The translations under genes were made by a program, and so were the position numbers. This document shows positions 42,723-51,438 of a stretch of 53,318 nucleotides of DNA, piece after piece. Positions within the stretch are counted from its first letter, which is position 1. Each line of letters opens with the position of its first letter. The notes under the pieces are model-generated. The model ran no database searches. It saw only the letters and a program-made list of their open reading frames with translations, and was not told the DNA's origin. This DNA comes from Bacteroidaceae bacterium (GTDB lineage Bacteria > Bacteroidota > Bacteroidia > Bacteroidales > Bacteroidaceae). Where the stretch lies: positions 1-53,318 of the forward strand of contig JAFWXS010000053.1 in NCBI GenBank assembly GCA_017517925.1. Reading direction: 5' to 3'.

Positions 42723-43624
42723 GACGAGCACTCACCTACACCGTCCGCGAAGTAGCCCCCTACATCAACTGGCTGTACTATTTCCACACCTGGGGTATGG
42801 AGCCGCGCTTTGCCTCCGTAGCCGACGTACACAATTGTCCTTCGTGCCGCGCCACATGGATAGCCGCCTTTCCTTCCGAGGAGCAAGCCAAGGCCCGCGA
42901 GGCCATGAAGCTCTACGACGAAGCCATGGAGTTGCTGCGCCAATGGGCCGACGAGCCTATCTGTCATGCCCTGTTCCTCCTTTCCGAAGCCTATAGCGAG
43001 GGCGACGACATCGTCATCGACGGCACTATACGCATCCCCTTCCTACGCCAGCAGCATGCCGGCAAGAAGGGCTACACCCTTTGCTTGAGCGACTTCATAA
43101 GAGAAACGTCACCCCTACCCGAACAAAACGATAGAGACATCACCAATACCATAGGCATATTTGCCACCACGGTGTCGCATCCGTCCAACTTTCATCTTTC
43201 ATCTTTCAATTTTCAACTTTCAATTTTAACAGACCGCCTTGCCGAGGCTACTGCCGAGAAACTGCACGAGGAGGTGCGCAAGCACTATTGGGGCTACGCC
43301 CCCGACGAGCGGTTCACCATGCGTGAACTGCACGAAGAGCGTTTCCAGGGCATACGTCCCGCCATAGGCTACCCCAGCCTGCCCGACCAGTCGATAAACT
43401 TTCTGATTGATCAATTGCTACATCTCAGCGACATAGGTGTCACCCTCTCCGAGAACGGAGCCATGCACCCACACAGCACGGTCTCGGGCTTCATGTTTGC
43501 CCACCCCAAGGCACAATATTTTTCAGTAGGTAACATTAGCGAGGAGCAACTCACCGACTACGCCAAGCGACGAGGCATCGACATCCTTCAAACTAAAAAA
43601 TTTCTAACAGCCATCATTACTTAG
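42719..43624 (+). CDS. Stand-alone MetH reactivation-domain protein, with an in-frame repeat insertion
   Basis: 301 aa. The C-terminal two thirds match the AdoMet-dependent activation domain of B12-dependent methionine synthase: EEVRKHYWGYAPDERFTM, RFQGIRPAIGYPSLPDQS, LSENGAMHPHSTVSGFMFAH and YFSVGNISEEQLTDYAKRRG. In MetH this domain re-methylates oxidised cobalamin. Residues about 156-170 (SNFHLSSFNFQLSI) interrupt the domain before LTDRLAEATAE and are encoded by the S-type tandem words. The gene overlaps pyrC by 4 bp. It would work with a MetH lacking this domain; that gene is not in the window. Confidence 0.82.
   Translation: MRRALTYTVREVAPYINWLYYFHTWGMEPRFASVADVHNCPSCRATWIAAFPSEEQAKAREAMKLYDEAMELLRQWADEPICHALFLLSEAYSEGDDIVIDGTIRIPFLRQQHAGKKGYTLCLSDFIRETSPLPEQNDRDITNTIGIFATTVSHPSNFHLSSFNFQLSILTDRLAEATAEKLHEEVRKHYWGYAPDERFTMRELHEERFQGIRPAIGYPSLPDQSINFLIDQLLHLSDIGVTLSENGAMHPHSTVSGFMFAHPKAQYFSVGNISEEQLTDYAKRRGIDILQTKKFLTAIIT
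43183..43233 (+). repeat. Family S tandem words inside the MetH-activation gene
   Basis: GCATCCGTCCAACTTTCATC, then TTTCATCTTTCAATTTTCAA and further CTTTCAATTTT words. It reads in frame as a polar insertion. The same words stand between other genes, for example at 29376-29411. Confidence 0.8.
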
Positions 43625-43730
43625 CCTTAATCCTGCTAACCTAATCAGGGTTTTAATAGTTAACGTGAATTCTATTTAATTTTAGAATAGTCCACTCATG
43701 AGCAAGTTTTTTGTAAAAAAAAACTTTATC

Positions 43731-43762
43731 TTTCGTTATTACAAGAAAAAGAATTACTTTTG
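43731..43762 (+). promoter_or_regulatory. Promoter of the hydrogenase gene
   Basis: TTTC (43731-43734), 20 bp, TACTTTTG (43755-43762). It lies in an AT-rich 227-bp gap, about 90 bp before the ATG. Confidence 0.6.
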
Positions 43763-43851
43763 TTGTTAAAACTAATAAAAATTAAAAATAAGAGAAAAAA
43801 ATTATATTACTATATTCCCTTTTGCTTCATTAAACACACAACACATACCGT

Positions 43852-45300
43852 ATGGCTATCAAGAATAATGTAATGATTGTGCGTCAGAAACTGCTGACGA
43901 GACTGGTGAGCCTTTGGAACGAGGGTGAGTTTGTAGAGAATATCGACCGCGTTCCCCTCGAGTTTGTACCTCGCAGTTCGAAGCACAGCGGACGTTGCTG
44001 CATCCACAAGAAGCGTGCCGTATTGAAGTACAAGTCGCTACCGCTCCTGGGTTACGACATGACCGATGAGACAGATGAGTTGACCCCCTTGGCTGACTAT
44101 GCAAAAATGGCGCTCAATCGCGACAAGATAAAGGACAACATCATGTGTGTCATCGACGAAGCCTGTTCATCGTGCGTACGCACCAACTATGCCATCACCA
44201 ACCTCTGTCGCGGCTGCGAGGCCCGTGCCTGCGAACATGCCTGTCCCAAAAATGCGATTGAGTTTGACCCCGAGACCTCGCAGGGACGAATCAACCACTC
44301 GATGTGTATCAGCTGCGGAAAGTGCTACGCTGCATGCCCCTACCACGCCATCGTGTACATTCCCGTACCTTGCGAAGAGGCTTGCCCCGTGGGTGCCATT
44401 TCCAAGGATGAGTATGGTGTAGAGCATATCGACGAGACCAAGTGCATCTATTGCGGCAAGTGCATGAACGCCTGCCCCTTTGGTGCCATCTTTGAGATTT
44501 CTCAGGTGTTTGACGTATTGCAGGCCATACGCCGTGGCGAAGAGGTAGTTGCCATGGTTGCTCCCTCTATCCTGTCACAGTACAACGCTCCCATCGAGCA
44601 GGTATACGGGGCCATCAAGGCCATCGGTTTCAAGGATGTCATCGAGGTAGCCCGCGGTGCCGAAGTGACCACCGAGAAGGAGGCCCACGAGTTTGCCGAG
44701 AAGATGCAGGAGGGCCAGCCCTTCATGACCACCTCGTGCTGTCCCTCGTATATAGAGATGACGCGTAAGCACGCGCCCGACCTACAGAAGTACGTATCAT
44801 CGACCTACTCGCCCATGATCTATACGGCCGATATTGCCCGCGAACAGTACCCCAATGCCAAGCTCGTCTTCGTAGGTCCCTGTATCGCCAAGCGCAAGGA
44901 GGCACGACGCGAAGACCTTGAGGGCAAGGTAAACTTCGTACTCACCTTCGAGGAAATCCACGCCATATTTGCCGGCATGAACATCGAGCTCGGTACCAGC
45001 AACGTACATTCCGTTGACTGTTCATCGTGCCGCGCCGCCCACGGCTTTGCACAGAATGGCGGTGTCACCGGTGCCGTGAAAGAGTTTGTAGGCGACAAGT
45101 TTAACTTCACCGACCTGCAGATTGCCGGCCTCAACAAGAAGAGCGTAGCCCTGCTCAAGGCCTATGGCAAGACCGGCAAGTGCCCGGCCCAATTCATCGA
45201 GGTCATGGCATGTGAGGGCGGTTGCATCTCAGGCCCGAGCGTACACACCGCCTATGGCGATGGCAAGAAGACCTTCGATGCGGAGTTAAAGAAGCGTTAG
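43852..45300 (+). CDS. hydA: [FeFe] hydrogenase with ferredoxin-like clusters
   Basis: 482 aa. The N-terminal half has Cys-rich 4Fe-4S motifs: CSSCVRTNYAITNLCRGCEA (105-124), ACEHACP, CISCGKCYAACP (152-162) and CIYCGKCMNACP (198-209). The H-cluster region has L1 TSCCPSY (294-300), L2 GPCIAKRKE (342-350) and L3 EVMACEGGC (450-458), so the four cluster cysteines are present. L1 has Tyr where many enzymes have Trp, and L2 has Gly where catalytic enzymes have Met; this fits the less studied group B. It may evolve or take up H2 during fermentation. hydE follows; hydF and hydG are not in the window. Confidence 0.92.
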   Translation: MAIKNNVMIVRQKLLTRLVSLWNEGEFVENIDRVPLEFVPRSSKHSGRCCIHKKRAVLKYKSLPLLGYDMTDETDELTPLADYAKMALNRDKIKDNIMCVIDEACSSCVRTNYAITNLCRGCEARACEHACPKNAIEFDPETSQGRINHSMCISCGKCYAACPYHAIVYIPVPCEEACPVGAISKDEYGVEHIDETKCIYCGKCMNACPFGAIFEISQVFDVLQAIRRGEEVVAMVAPSILSQYNAPIEQVYGAIKAIGFKDVIEVARGAEVTTEKEAHEFAEKMQEGQPFMTTSCCPSYIEMTRKHAPDLQKYVSSTYSPMIYTADIAREQYPNAKLVFVGPCIAKRKEARREDLEGKVNFVLTFEEIHAIFAGMNIELGTSNVHSVDCSSCRAAHGFAQNGGVTGAVKEFVGDKFNFTDLQIAGLNKKSVALLKAYGKTGKCPAQFIEVMACEGGCISGPSVHTAYGDGKKTFDAELKKR

Positions 45301-45317
45301 TTCTTTTTTAAGACGAC

Positions 45318-45444
45318 TGACAAAGTTGCGATTGAGTGCCGACGCGGAGTATTAGCGTCGGTTGCGACGACTGAGCCTTTAGGCTCGTAAAGGAGTACTG
45401 CTTGCAGGCTCTGCCGAGCGTAGCAACTTCAACGAAGTTAACGG
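45318..45444 (+). repeat. Family P palindromic repeat between hydA and hydE
   Basis: Arms AAAGTTGCGATTGAG and GAGCGTAGCAACTTC, with inner hairpins CCGACGC/GCGTCGG and a second GAGCCTTTAGGCTC palindrome. It ends with AACGAAGTTAACG as in the copy at 41284. Confidence 0.75.
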
Positions 45445-45505
45445 ACAATGGACGATAGGCTTTCATCCGAACGGTGACTTTAATCTGTTGTCCGTTGTCC
45501 ATAGA
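45441..45505 (+). repeat. Family S hairpin repeat upstream of hydE
   Basis: GGACAATGGACGATAGG, the core TTTCATCCGAACGGTGAC, then TGTTGTCCGTTGTCC words, partly complementary to the left side. Confidence 0.7.
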
Positions 45506-45517
45506 CTAAAAAAAAGC

Positions 45518-46561
45518 ATGAAGGAACTGATAGAGCGGTTAGCATCCCAGCATAAACTCGAAACCACAGCAATGGCACAGTTGCTGCACAGCGCAGCTAA
45601 CGACGATGCCACGCTCACGCTCCTTCGCGACACAGCCGTCCGGACTGCCCGTGAGCAGTTCGGACGTGGTGTATACATACGCGGCCTCATCGAGCTGTCG
45701 AGCTACTGCCACCGCGACTGCCTCTACTGCGGTCTTCGCCGCAGCAACCGCAGTGCCGAGCGCTACCGCCTCACCCAAGAAGAGGTGCTCGCCTGCTGTG
45801 CCGAGGGCTACCGCCTCGGCTTTCACACCTTCGTGCTGCAAGGTGGCGAAGATGCTACTCACACCGATGAATGGCTCGTACCGCTCATCCGCCAGATACG
45901 CACCCTCTACCCCGATGTTGCCATCACCCTCTCATTGGGCGAGCGCAGCGAGGAGTCTTATAATAGATTACGCGAGGCCGGTGCCAACCGCTACCTCTTG
46001 CGCCACGAAGCCGCCAATGCCGAACTTTACGACTCGCTCCACCCCCATGGCCGTGGGCAGCATCACCGTCTCGCCTGTGCCGAAGCGCTGCACCGTGCCG
46101 GCTACCAGGTAGGATTGGGCATGATGGTAGGTGTCAAGGGACAGACCATCGGGCACCTCGTGGAAGACTTGGAACTGATGGCCACAATGCGCCCCGAGAT
46201 GGTAGGCATAGGTCCTTTCATCCCCCACCACTCTACCCCATTGGGTATCGAGCCCGCAGGCGACTTGCACCTCACGCTCGCCACCATCGCCATTGCCCGA
46301 CTGCTATTGCCGGGTGCCCTCATCCCCTCCACCACAGCCCTCGCCACCCTATCGTCCACGGGCCGTATAGAAGGCATCCTCTCGGGCGCCAACGTGGTGA
46401 TGCCCAACCTTTCGCCCTCTGACGTGAGAGCCAAGTATGCCATCTACGAGAACAAAGCCGCATGGGCCGCCGAAGCCGCCGAGGGACTGTCTGCATTAGA
46501 GAGCGAGCTACACGCCATCGGCTACCACATCGACTACGGGCGGGGAGACTACTATGATTAG
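45518..46561 (+). CDS. hydE: [FeFe] hydrogenase maturation radical SAM enzyme HydE
   Basis: 347 aa. Radical SAM motif Cys64-x3-Cys68-x2-Cys71 (SSYCHRDCLYCGLRR). FVLQGGEDATHTDEWLVPLI, LGMMVGVKGQTIGHLVEDL and GPFIPHHSTPLG match HydE and the related BioB-like fold. It takes part in assembling the dithiomethylamine-bearing 2Fe subcluster of the H-cluster, so its place next to hydA makes sense. The start at 45518 (MKELIERLASQHK) is chosen over 45488, which lies in the repeat. It converges with the nucleotidyltransferase gene, 7 bp away. Confidence 0.94.
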   Translation: MKELIERLASQHKLETTAMAQLLHSAANDDATLTLLRDTAVRTAREQFGRGVYIRGLIELSSYCHRDCLYCGLRRSNRSAERYRLTQEEVLACCAEGYRLGFHTFVLQGGEDATHTDEWLVPLIRQIRTLYPDVAITLSLGERSEESYNRLREAGANRYLLRHEAANAELYDSLHPHGRGQHHRLACAEALHRAGYQVGLGMMVGVKGQTIGHLVEDLELMATMRPEMVGIGPFIPHHSTPLGIEPAGDLHLTLATIAIARLLLPGALIPSTTALATLSSTGRIEGILSGANVVMPNLSPSDVRAKYAIYENKAAWAAEAAEGLSALESELHAIGYHIDYGRGDYYD

Positions 46562-46568
46562 TTTCTAT

Positions 46569-47342
46569 TCAGACATCCCAACATTCCACTATCCCTGCAG
46601 CGACAGACAACATTTCCGGTTTGCCAGCATCCACCCAACGGAAATTTCCGGGGGCCTCTACGCAGCGAATATGGTGCTTGGGGGAATGTTGCCAATAGAA
46701 GTTGGTAATGGAGAATATCTCTCCCTGTTGTTCCAGTAGAGGGAAGAGGGACGAAGAAATGACGTGTATGCCAGCAAAAGCACGCAAGCGGCACACCCCG
46801 TTATCTTCGTTGAGCCTTTCGAGCGTGGCTTGCAAACCGTCAAACGCGGTGCGCACCTCTCCTGTCTGCATGTTCTTCCACCCCACAAGATTGTCTTCAT
46901 TATCAAAAACGAAGTAGCGAGAGGTGTTGCGCTGACTCACGAGAAGCGAGGCATCAGCCTCGTTTTCTATGTGGTCGGCATAGAGTGAGGCGAGGTCTGC
47001 ATTGGAGAAGATGTCTACGTTATGTATTAACACAGGGCTGTCGGTGTTAAAGAGCAGCAAAGCCTTTCGTATTCCTCCCCCTGTATCAAGCAACTGGCCT
47101 CGCTCGTCAGAAAAAGCGACATCAAGCCCGAAGCCGCTGTTGGCCGTCACGTAGTCGATAATCTGCTCGGCATAGTGATGCACGTTGATGACTACGCGGT
47201 CGAAACCAGCTTTCTGTAGCTTCAGCAGCTGGTGTGCTATCATGGGGCGACCCGCCACCTCTACCATTGCCTTGGGGCAGTGGTCGGTATAGGGCTTGAG
47301 CCGTGTGCCGAGGCCCGCGGCGAATATCATTGCTTGTTTCAT
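46569..47342 (-). CDS. Sugar nucleotidyltransferase, MurU-like
   Basis: 257 aa. The nucleotide-binding start MIFAAGLGTRLKPYTDHCPK AMVEV and VINVHHYAEQIIDYV, then LLDTGGGIRKAL and VLIHNVDIFSNADL, match NTP-transferases such as MurU or mannose-1-phosphate guanylyltransferase. It overlaps the AmpG-like permease gene by 4 bp (ATGA). This pairing suggests UDP-MurNAc formation in peptidoglycan recycling; that is an inference. The kinase partner AmgK is not in the window. Confidence 0.82.
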   Translation of the reverse strand: MKQAMIFAAGLGTRLKPYTDHCPKAMVEVAGRPMIAHQLLKLQKAGFDRVVINVHHYAEQIIDYVTANSGFGLDVAFSDERGQLLDTGGGIRKALLLFNTDSPVLIHNVDIFSNADLASLYADHIENEADASLLVSQRNTSRYFVFDNEDNLVGWKNMQTGEVRTAFDGLQATLERLNEDNGVCRLRAFAGIHVISSSLFPLLEQQGEIFSITNFYWQHSPKHHIRCVEAPGNFRWVDAGKPEMLSVAAGIVECWDV

Positions 47343-48613
47343 TGTTTCTTTCCAAAGTCTTTGTCAATCTTCAAGAATGCCGACACTACGAAGGTCACTA
47401 TGCAGCATGCCATAATCCAGAGGAAGAATCTCTGATATCCCATCCGCTCTTGCAAGCTACCCGAAAGCATGCCGGGTAGCATCATACCCGCCGCCATGAA
47501 GGCTGTGGCAATGGCATAGTGGGCCGTCTCGTGTGTGCCTCGCGCATAATAAATGAGGAATAGCATGTAGGCCGTGAATCCGAATCCGTAGCCCAATTGT
47601 TCGATAAAGAGGCATGCAGAGATAATGATGAGATTGTCGGGCTGCATGTAACTGAGGTATACATACACAATGTCGGGCAGAGAAATAGCCCACACCATAG
47701 GCCACAGCCAGCGCTTCAGTCCGTCGCGTGAGATGCATATACCGCCGAAGATACCACCGAGAGTCAAACCTATGGGACCTAACGTGCCTTGTATAATACC
47801 TATCTGTTCGAGAGTGAGGCCTAATCCGCCCTCTGTGGGAGGATCCATGAGGAAGGGAATGCTCATCTTGCCCAACTGCGCCTCAGGAAAACGGAAGAAC
47901 AGCATGAAGAGCAATGCCGGTGCTACACCTTTCTTTTGAAAAAAGGTAACGAAGGTGTGGGCGAACTCGTTCAATAGGTCACGCGCTGCAAAGTCGCGCA
48001 ATTTGTCGTTCTGTGGACGGGGCAACATCCATGCATGGTAGGTTCCCACGGCAATAAAGAATGCTGCCACCGAATAAAATGCTTGTACCCAGGCTCGCTC
48101 GGTGTTGCCGTCATAGAACTTTGTCATCCAGTCCACCACGATGAGCAGTCCGCCCTGACCAGCCAGTGTGGCCAAACGGTAGAAAGTACTGCGCCAACCC
48201 ACGAAAAATGACTGCTCGCCCTCGTTGAGTGCCATCATATAGAACCCGTCGGCAGCGACATCGTGTGTGGCCGAACTGAAAGCCATGAGCCAGAAGATGG
48301 CCAATGTCCACTGTAGATAATTTGCCATGGGCAGGGTGAAGGCGATGCCTGCCATGCCTGCCCCCATGAGGAGTTGCATGGCGACTATCCACCAGCGTTT
48401 GGTCTTGAGCAAGTCTACAAACGGGCTCCACAGCGGTTTGATGAGCCACGGCAGGTAGAACCATCCCGTGTAGTAGGCTACCTCGGCATTGCCTAACCCC
48501 AACTGTTTATACATCACTACCGAGAGGGTGATAACAATAATATAGGGTAATCCTTCGGCAAAGTAGAGCGAAGGTATCCATGCCCAAGGATTGCGGCGTG
48601 TGGACTGTTGCAT
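47339..48613 (-). CDS. AmpG-like muropeptide permease (MFS)
   Basis: 424 aa, about 12 membrane helices. SLYFAEGLPYIIVITLSVVM, WLIKPLWSPFVDLLKTKRWW and SSATHDVAADGFYM are typical of AmpG, which imports GlcNAc-anhydroMurNAc peptides. VGWRSTFYRLATLAGQGGLL follows in the second half. It forms a coupled pair with the MurU-like gene. The promoter lies 20 bp upstream. Confidence 0.87.
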   Translation of the reverse strand: MQQSTRRNPWAWIPSLYFAEGLPYIIVITLSVVMYKQLGLGNAEVAYYTGWFYLPWLIKPLWSPFVDLLKTKRWWIVAMQLLMGAGMAGIAFTLPMANYLQWTLAIFWLMAFSSATHDVAADGFYMMALNEGEQSFFVGWRSTFYRLATLAGQGGLLIVVDWMTKFYDGNTERAWVQAFYSVAAFFIAVGTYHAWMLPRPQNDKLRDFAARDLLNEFAHTFVTFFQKKGVAPALLFMLFFRFPEAQLGKMSIPFLMDPPTEGGLGLTLEQIGIIQGTLGPIGLTLGGIFGGICISRDGLKRWLWPMVWAISLPDIVYVYLSYMQPDNLIIISACLFIEQLGYGFGFTAYMLFLIYYARGTHETAHYAIATAFMAAGMMLPGMLSGSLQERMGYQRFFLWIMACCIVTFVVSAFLKIDKDFGKKQ

Positions 48614-48633
48614 AGCTTATTCTTTTTCTAAGG

Positions 48634-48665
48634 CAAAGGTAGCGCAAAGCGAGAGAAAAAGCAAA
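48634..48665 (-). promoter_or_regulatory. Promoter of the AmpG-MurU pair
   Basis: TTTG (48662-48665), 20 bp, TACCTTTG (48634-48641) on the minus strand: complete consensus, with about 15-18 nt of leader. Confidence 0.75.
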
Positions 48666-48771
48666 CTTGTTTGCATTTTTTCGAGCCACCGCCTACCTTC
48701 TGCTTATTGGCATAAGCTAAAGGTAGCGCATTTTTTTCAACCATTCGTATACATCTTTACAAAATAAATAC

Positions 48772-48779
48772 TACTTTTG
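48772..48779 (+). promoter_or_regulatory. -7 element of the RelA/SpoT gene
   Basis: TACTTTTG, 27 bp before the ATG at 48807. The -33 box is unclear. Confidence 0.5.
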
Positions 48780-48806
48780 TCTCTATCATTCTAAAAACAT
48801 ACGACA

Positions 48807-50687
48807 ATGGCAGATTATGACAAGATGGTGGCTGATGCGCGGGATGAGCTGTTTGCCTGCGTGGAGCAACGCAGATTTAGCAAAGAGGAGATAGACCGCG
48901 TTCACGGAGCCTATGCACTGGCCGAGGAGGCACACCGCCCGCAGCGCCGCAAGAGCGGAGAGCCCTACATCCTGCACCCCATTGCGGTGGCGATGATCGT
49001 GGCCAATGAAATAGGTCTTGGAGCCGGTCCCATCTGTGCTGCGCTATTGCACGATGTTGTAGAAGATACCGACCACACGGTGAAAGAGCTGCGCGAGATG
49101 TTCGGCGAGGATGTGGCCACGCTGGTCAACGTGGTGACCAAGAAGAAGAAAAAACATTACGAGACATCGCTGCAGGTCGACAACTACAAGCAGATGCTGC
49201 AATCTATCCATTACGACATACGCGCCCTGCTGCTCAAGTTGGCCGACCGCCTGCACAACATGCGCACATTGACCTCGATGCTACCCCACAAGCAGTTGAA
49301 GATTGCTTCGGAGACCGACTACTTCTATGCACCTTTGGCCAATCGTCTCGGGCTGTATCAGGTGAAGACCGAACTGGAGAACCTCTCGTTCCGCTACCGC
49401 CAGCCCAATGAGTATGATGAGGTGAAAAACTATATCACACACTATGTCGAGGAACATACTGCCGCTGTCGAGGAGTGGATGGAGCCCATCCGCAAGGTTC
49501 TGGCATTGCGTGGCATCAATGCAACCGTGAGATGTGAACCCCGCTCGGCACACTCCATCTGGGCCAAAATGCGCGAAGACCATATCTCATTGCAAGAAGT
49601 GGAACACATACGTATCGTACATATCAACTACGACAACTGGAAGGAGATGGAGATGACCGAGAAGGAGATGGCACTGTTCATCTACTCGCTCATCACGAAC
49701 CTCTATTCCGAGAAGCCCGGCAGCATGAATAGCTACCTCGACGTGCCGAAAGACAACAACTACCGCAGCCTGCACTGCAAAATCATGGGTAACGAAGGGC
49801 GCTGGATGGAGGTACACATCGCCTCTACGAAGATGATGGAGATTTCAAATCATGGTTGCCTCGTCGGTCGTGAACGTAATGTAGACCGTTGGATTGACAA
49901 TTTCCGTCACGTACTGAAGGAGCTGGCCGAGCAGGGCAAGAGCGGAGTCTTCATGGAGGACGTGCGCTCGGCCTTCTATGAAGATGACATCTATGTCTTC
50001 ACACCTCAAGGTAAGATGGTGGTGCTTCCCAAGGGCGCTACGGCTATTGACTTTGCCTTCGAGATACACAACAAGTTGGGCGAGCAGATGAAGTTTGCTG
50101 TCATCAACGATAAACTCTGTTCCGTGAAGACCATCCTGCAGAAGGGCGACCGTGTGCGTATCGGCACCGATGACATACCCTCTATCGACGCTTCGTGGCT
50201 CGACCATGTCATCACCTACAAGGCACGGGCCGGCATACGCCGTTACCTCCACCGCAACCCCGTCAAGACGGGCAACCTCGTACTCTGTCCCAACTGCAAG
50301 CCCATCTCGGGCGATGAAGTCATCGGGTTCCGTCTCCCCGACGGACGTATCGAGGTGCACCAGTGTCATTGCCGCACGGCCATCTCGATGGCGGCGGAGG
50401 CCGGTGACAGCATCCAGGAGAAGGTCGATATGCGTGAGTTTGAGCAGATGGTGTTTCCCGTGCAGTTCCATGTGGAGTCGGTCAACAAAAATCAGTTGCT
50501 GCTCACCATCGTGTCGCTCGTGTCACAGAAGATGGGGCTCAGCCTCGGCAACCTGCACTCCACAATTGAAGACGACATTGTATCGACCGACTTCGAAGTC
50601 TACGTACATTCGCACGACGAGATACGCAGCCTGAAAGATGCCATAGCCGCTCTCCCCCACGTGTATGGACTGAGAAACGAAGGATAA
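48807..50687 (+). CDS. RelA/SpoT homologue with intact hydrolase and degenerate synthetase
   Basis: 626 aa, shorter than typical Rel enzymes. The HD hydrolase is complete: His57 (ILHPIAVA), HD 82-83 and ED 86-87 (LLHDVVEDTD), and KLADRLHNMRT (144-154). The synthetase (about 225-380) has lost key residues: the RFKDY loop is SMNSY, the DxxGxR segment is VEHIRIVHINYDN, and VEIQIRT is MEVHIAS. NNYRSLHC keeps the Tyr of NGYQSLHT. A TGS domain (about 390-455, DIYVFTPQGKMVVLPKGATA), a CPNC/CHC zinc-finger-like part and a C-terminal ACT domain follow. It probably degrades (p)ppGpp but cannot make it. It is followed by the DUF3256 gene. Confidence 0.9.
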   Translation: MADYDKMVADARDELFACVEQRRFSKEEIDRVHGAYALAEEAHRPQRRKSGEPYILHPIAVAMIVANEIGLGAGPICAALLHDVVEDTDHTVKELREMFGEDVATLVNVVTKKKKKHYETSLQVDNYKQMLQSIHYDIRALLLKLADRLHNMRTLTSMLPHKQLKIASETDYFYAPLANRLGLYQVKTELENLSFRYRQPNEYDEVKNYITHYVEEHTAAVEEWMEPIRKVLALRGINATVRCEPRSAHSIWAKMREDHISLQEVEHIRIVHINYDNWKEMEMTEKEMALFIYSLITNLYSEKPGSMNSYLDVPKDNNYRSLHCKIMGNEGRWMEVHIASTKMMEISNHGCLVGRERNVDRWIDNFRHVLKELAEQGKSGVFMEDVRSAFYEDDIYVFTPQGKMVVLPKGATAIDFAFEIHNKLGEQMKFAVINDKLCSVKTILQKGDRVRIGTDDIPSIDASWLDHVITYKARAGIRRYLHRNPVKTGNLVLCPNCKPISGDEVIGFRLPDGRIEVHQCHCRTAISMAAEAGDSIQEKVDMREFEQMVFPVQFHVESVNKNQLLLTIVSLVSQKMGLSLGNLHSTIEDDIVSTDFEVYVHSHDEIRSLKDAIAALPHVYGLRNEG

Positions 50688-50697
50688 GATAATAAAC

Positions 50698-50765
50698 GTC
50701 ATTCTGAGTACAGCTAAGAATCTCTTATAAGAATGCAGATTCCTTAGCGTTGCCCAAGATGACAG
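50698..50765. repeat. Dispersed inverted repeat, GTCATTCTGA type
   Basis: GTCATTCTGAGTACAGCTAA and AGAATCT pair with AGATTCCTTAGCGTTGCCCA and AGATGACAG. It is the second copy of the family at 19383-19487. Confidence 0.65.
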
Positions 50766-50781
50766 AAATCAGAAACGAAGA

Positions 50782-51438
50782 ATGAGAATCCGAATATTCA
50801 TCATCTGTATATTGCTGTTTATGGCAATAATACCCTCTTTTTCTCAATCCCCCTCGCGCACCCCCATCCGCAATTGGCTCGTAGCCATGCCCGACTCGGT
50901 GATGCCGTTACTCACCAAGAACAACCGTTTAGACTTTATCGACTTCGACGATGCCGGTATGGAAGCTGTGGTGACCAATCGCATGGAGGGCAAGTCGCGC
51001 CTTGACACCTTGACCGACGACTTCCTCCGCATCAACTACACGAAGAGCACCGATGTGGCGATGAAGCTCTTGCCGGTCAACGATACCACCGACGTACTCT
51101 GCATGGTGACCACCGTGAAGGCCTCGGCCGATGACAGCCGCATCGCTTTCTACGACGCCCGGTGGCAACCGTTGGACGCAGCATCCTATATCCATGAACC
51201 AAGCCTCGTGGATTTCCGTTCTACCCAGCAGGGCGACTCAGCCTCTTGGGCATGGAGCAAGATAGACATCTTCTTACGCACCTATCACCTCTCTGCCGAA
51301 GATGCAGATCTCAGGTGCGTGCTCACCACAACTGACTACCTTTCTGTAGAGGACAAGCAAGCGGTCGAGCCCTATGTGCGCCGGGAACCGATAACCTACC
51401 GTTGGACCGATGGTAAGTTTGTACGCAATGAACAATAG
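50782..51438 (+). CDS. DUF3256 protein, secreted
   Basis: 218 aa with signal peptide ([20 protein letters not shown] then SQ). The stretch [20 protein letters not shown] and [20 protein letters not shown] is the family hallmark. DUF3256 is restricted to Bacteroidales as far as I recall and has no known function. It lies 94 bp after the RelA/SpoT gene and overlaps mnmA by 11 bp. Confidence 0.88.
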   Translation: MRIRIFIICILLFMAIIPSFSQSPSRTPIRNWLVAMPDSVMPLLTKNNRLDFIDFDDAGMEAVVTNRMEGKSRLDTLTDDFLRINYTKSTDVAMKLLPVNDTTDVLCMVTTVKASADDSRIAFYDARWQPLDAASYIHEPSLVDFRSTQQGDSASWAWSKIDIFLRTYHLSAEDADLRCVLTTTDYLSVEDKQAVEPYVRREPITYRWTDGKFVRNEQ

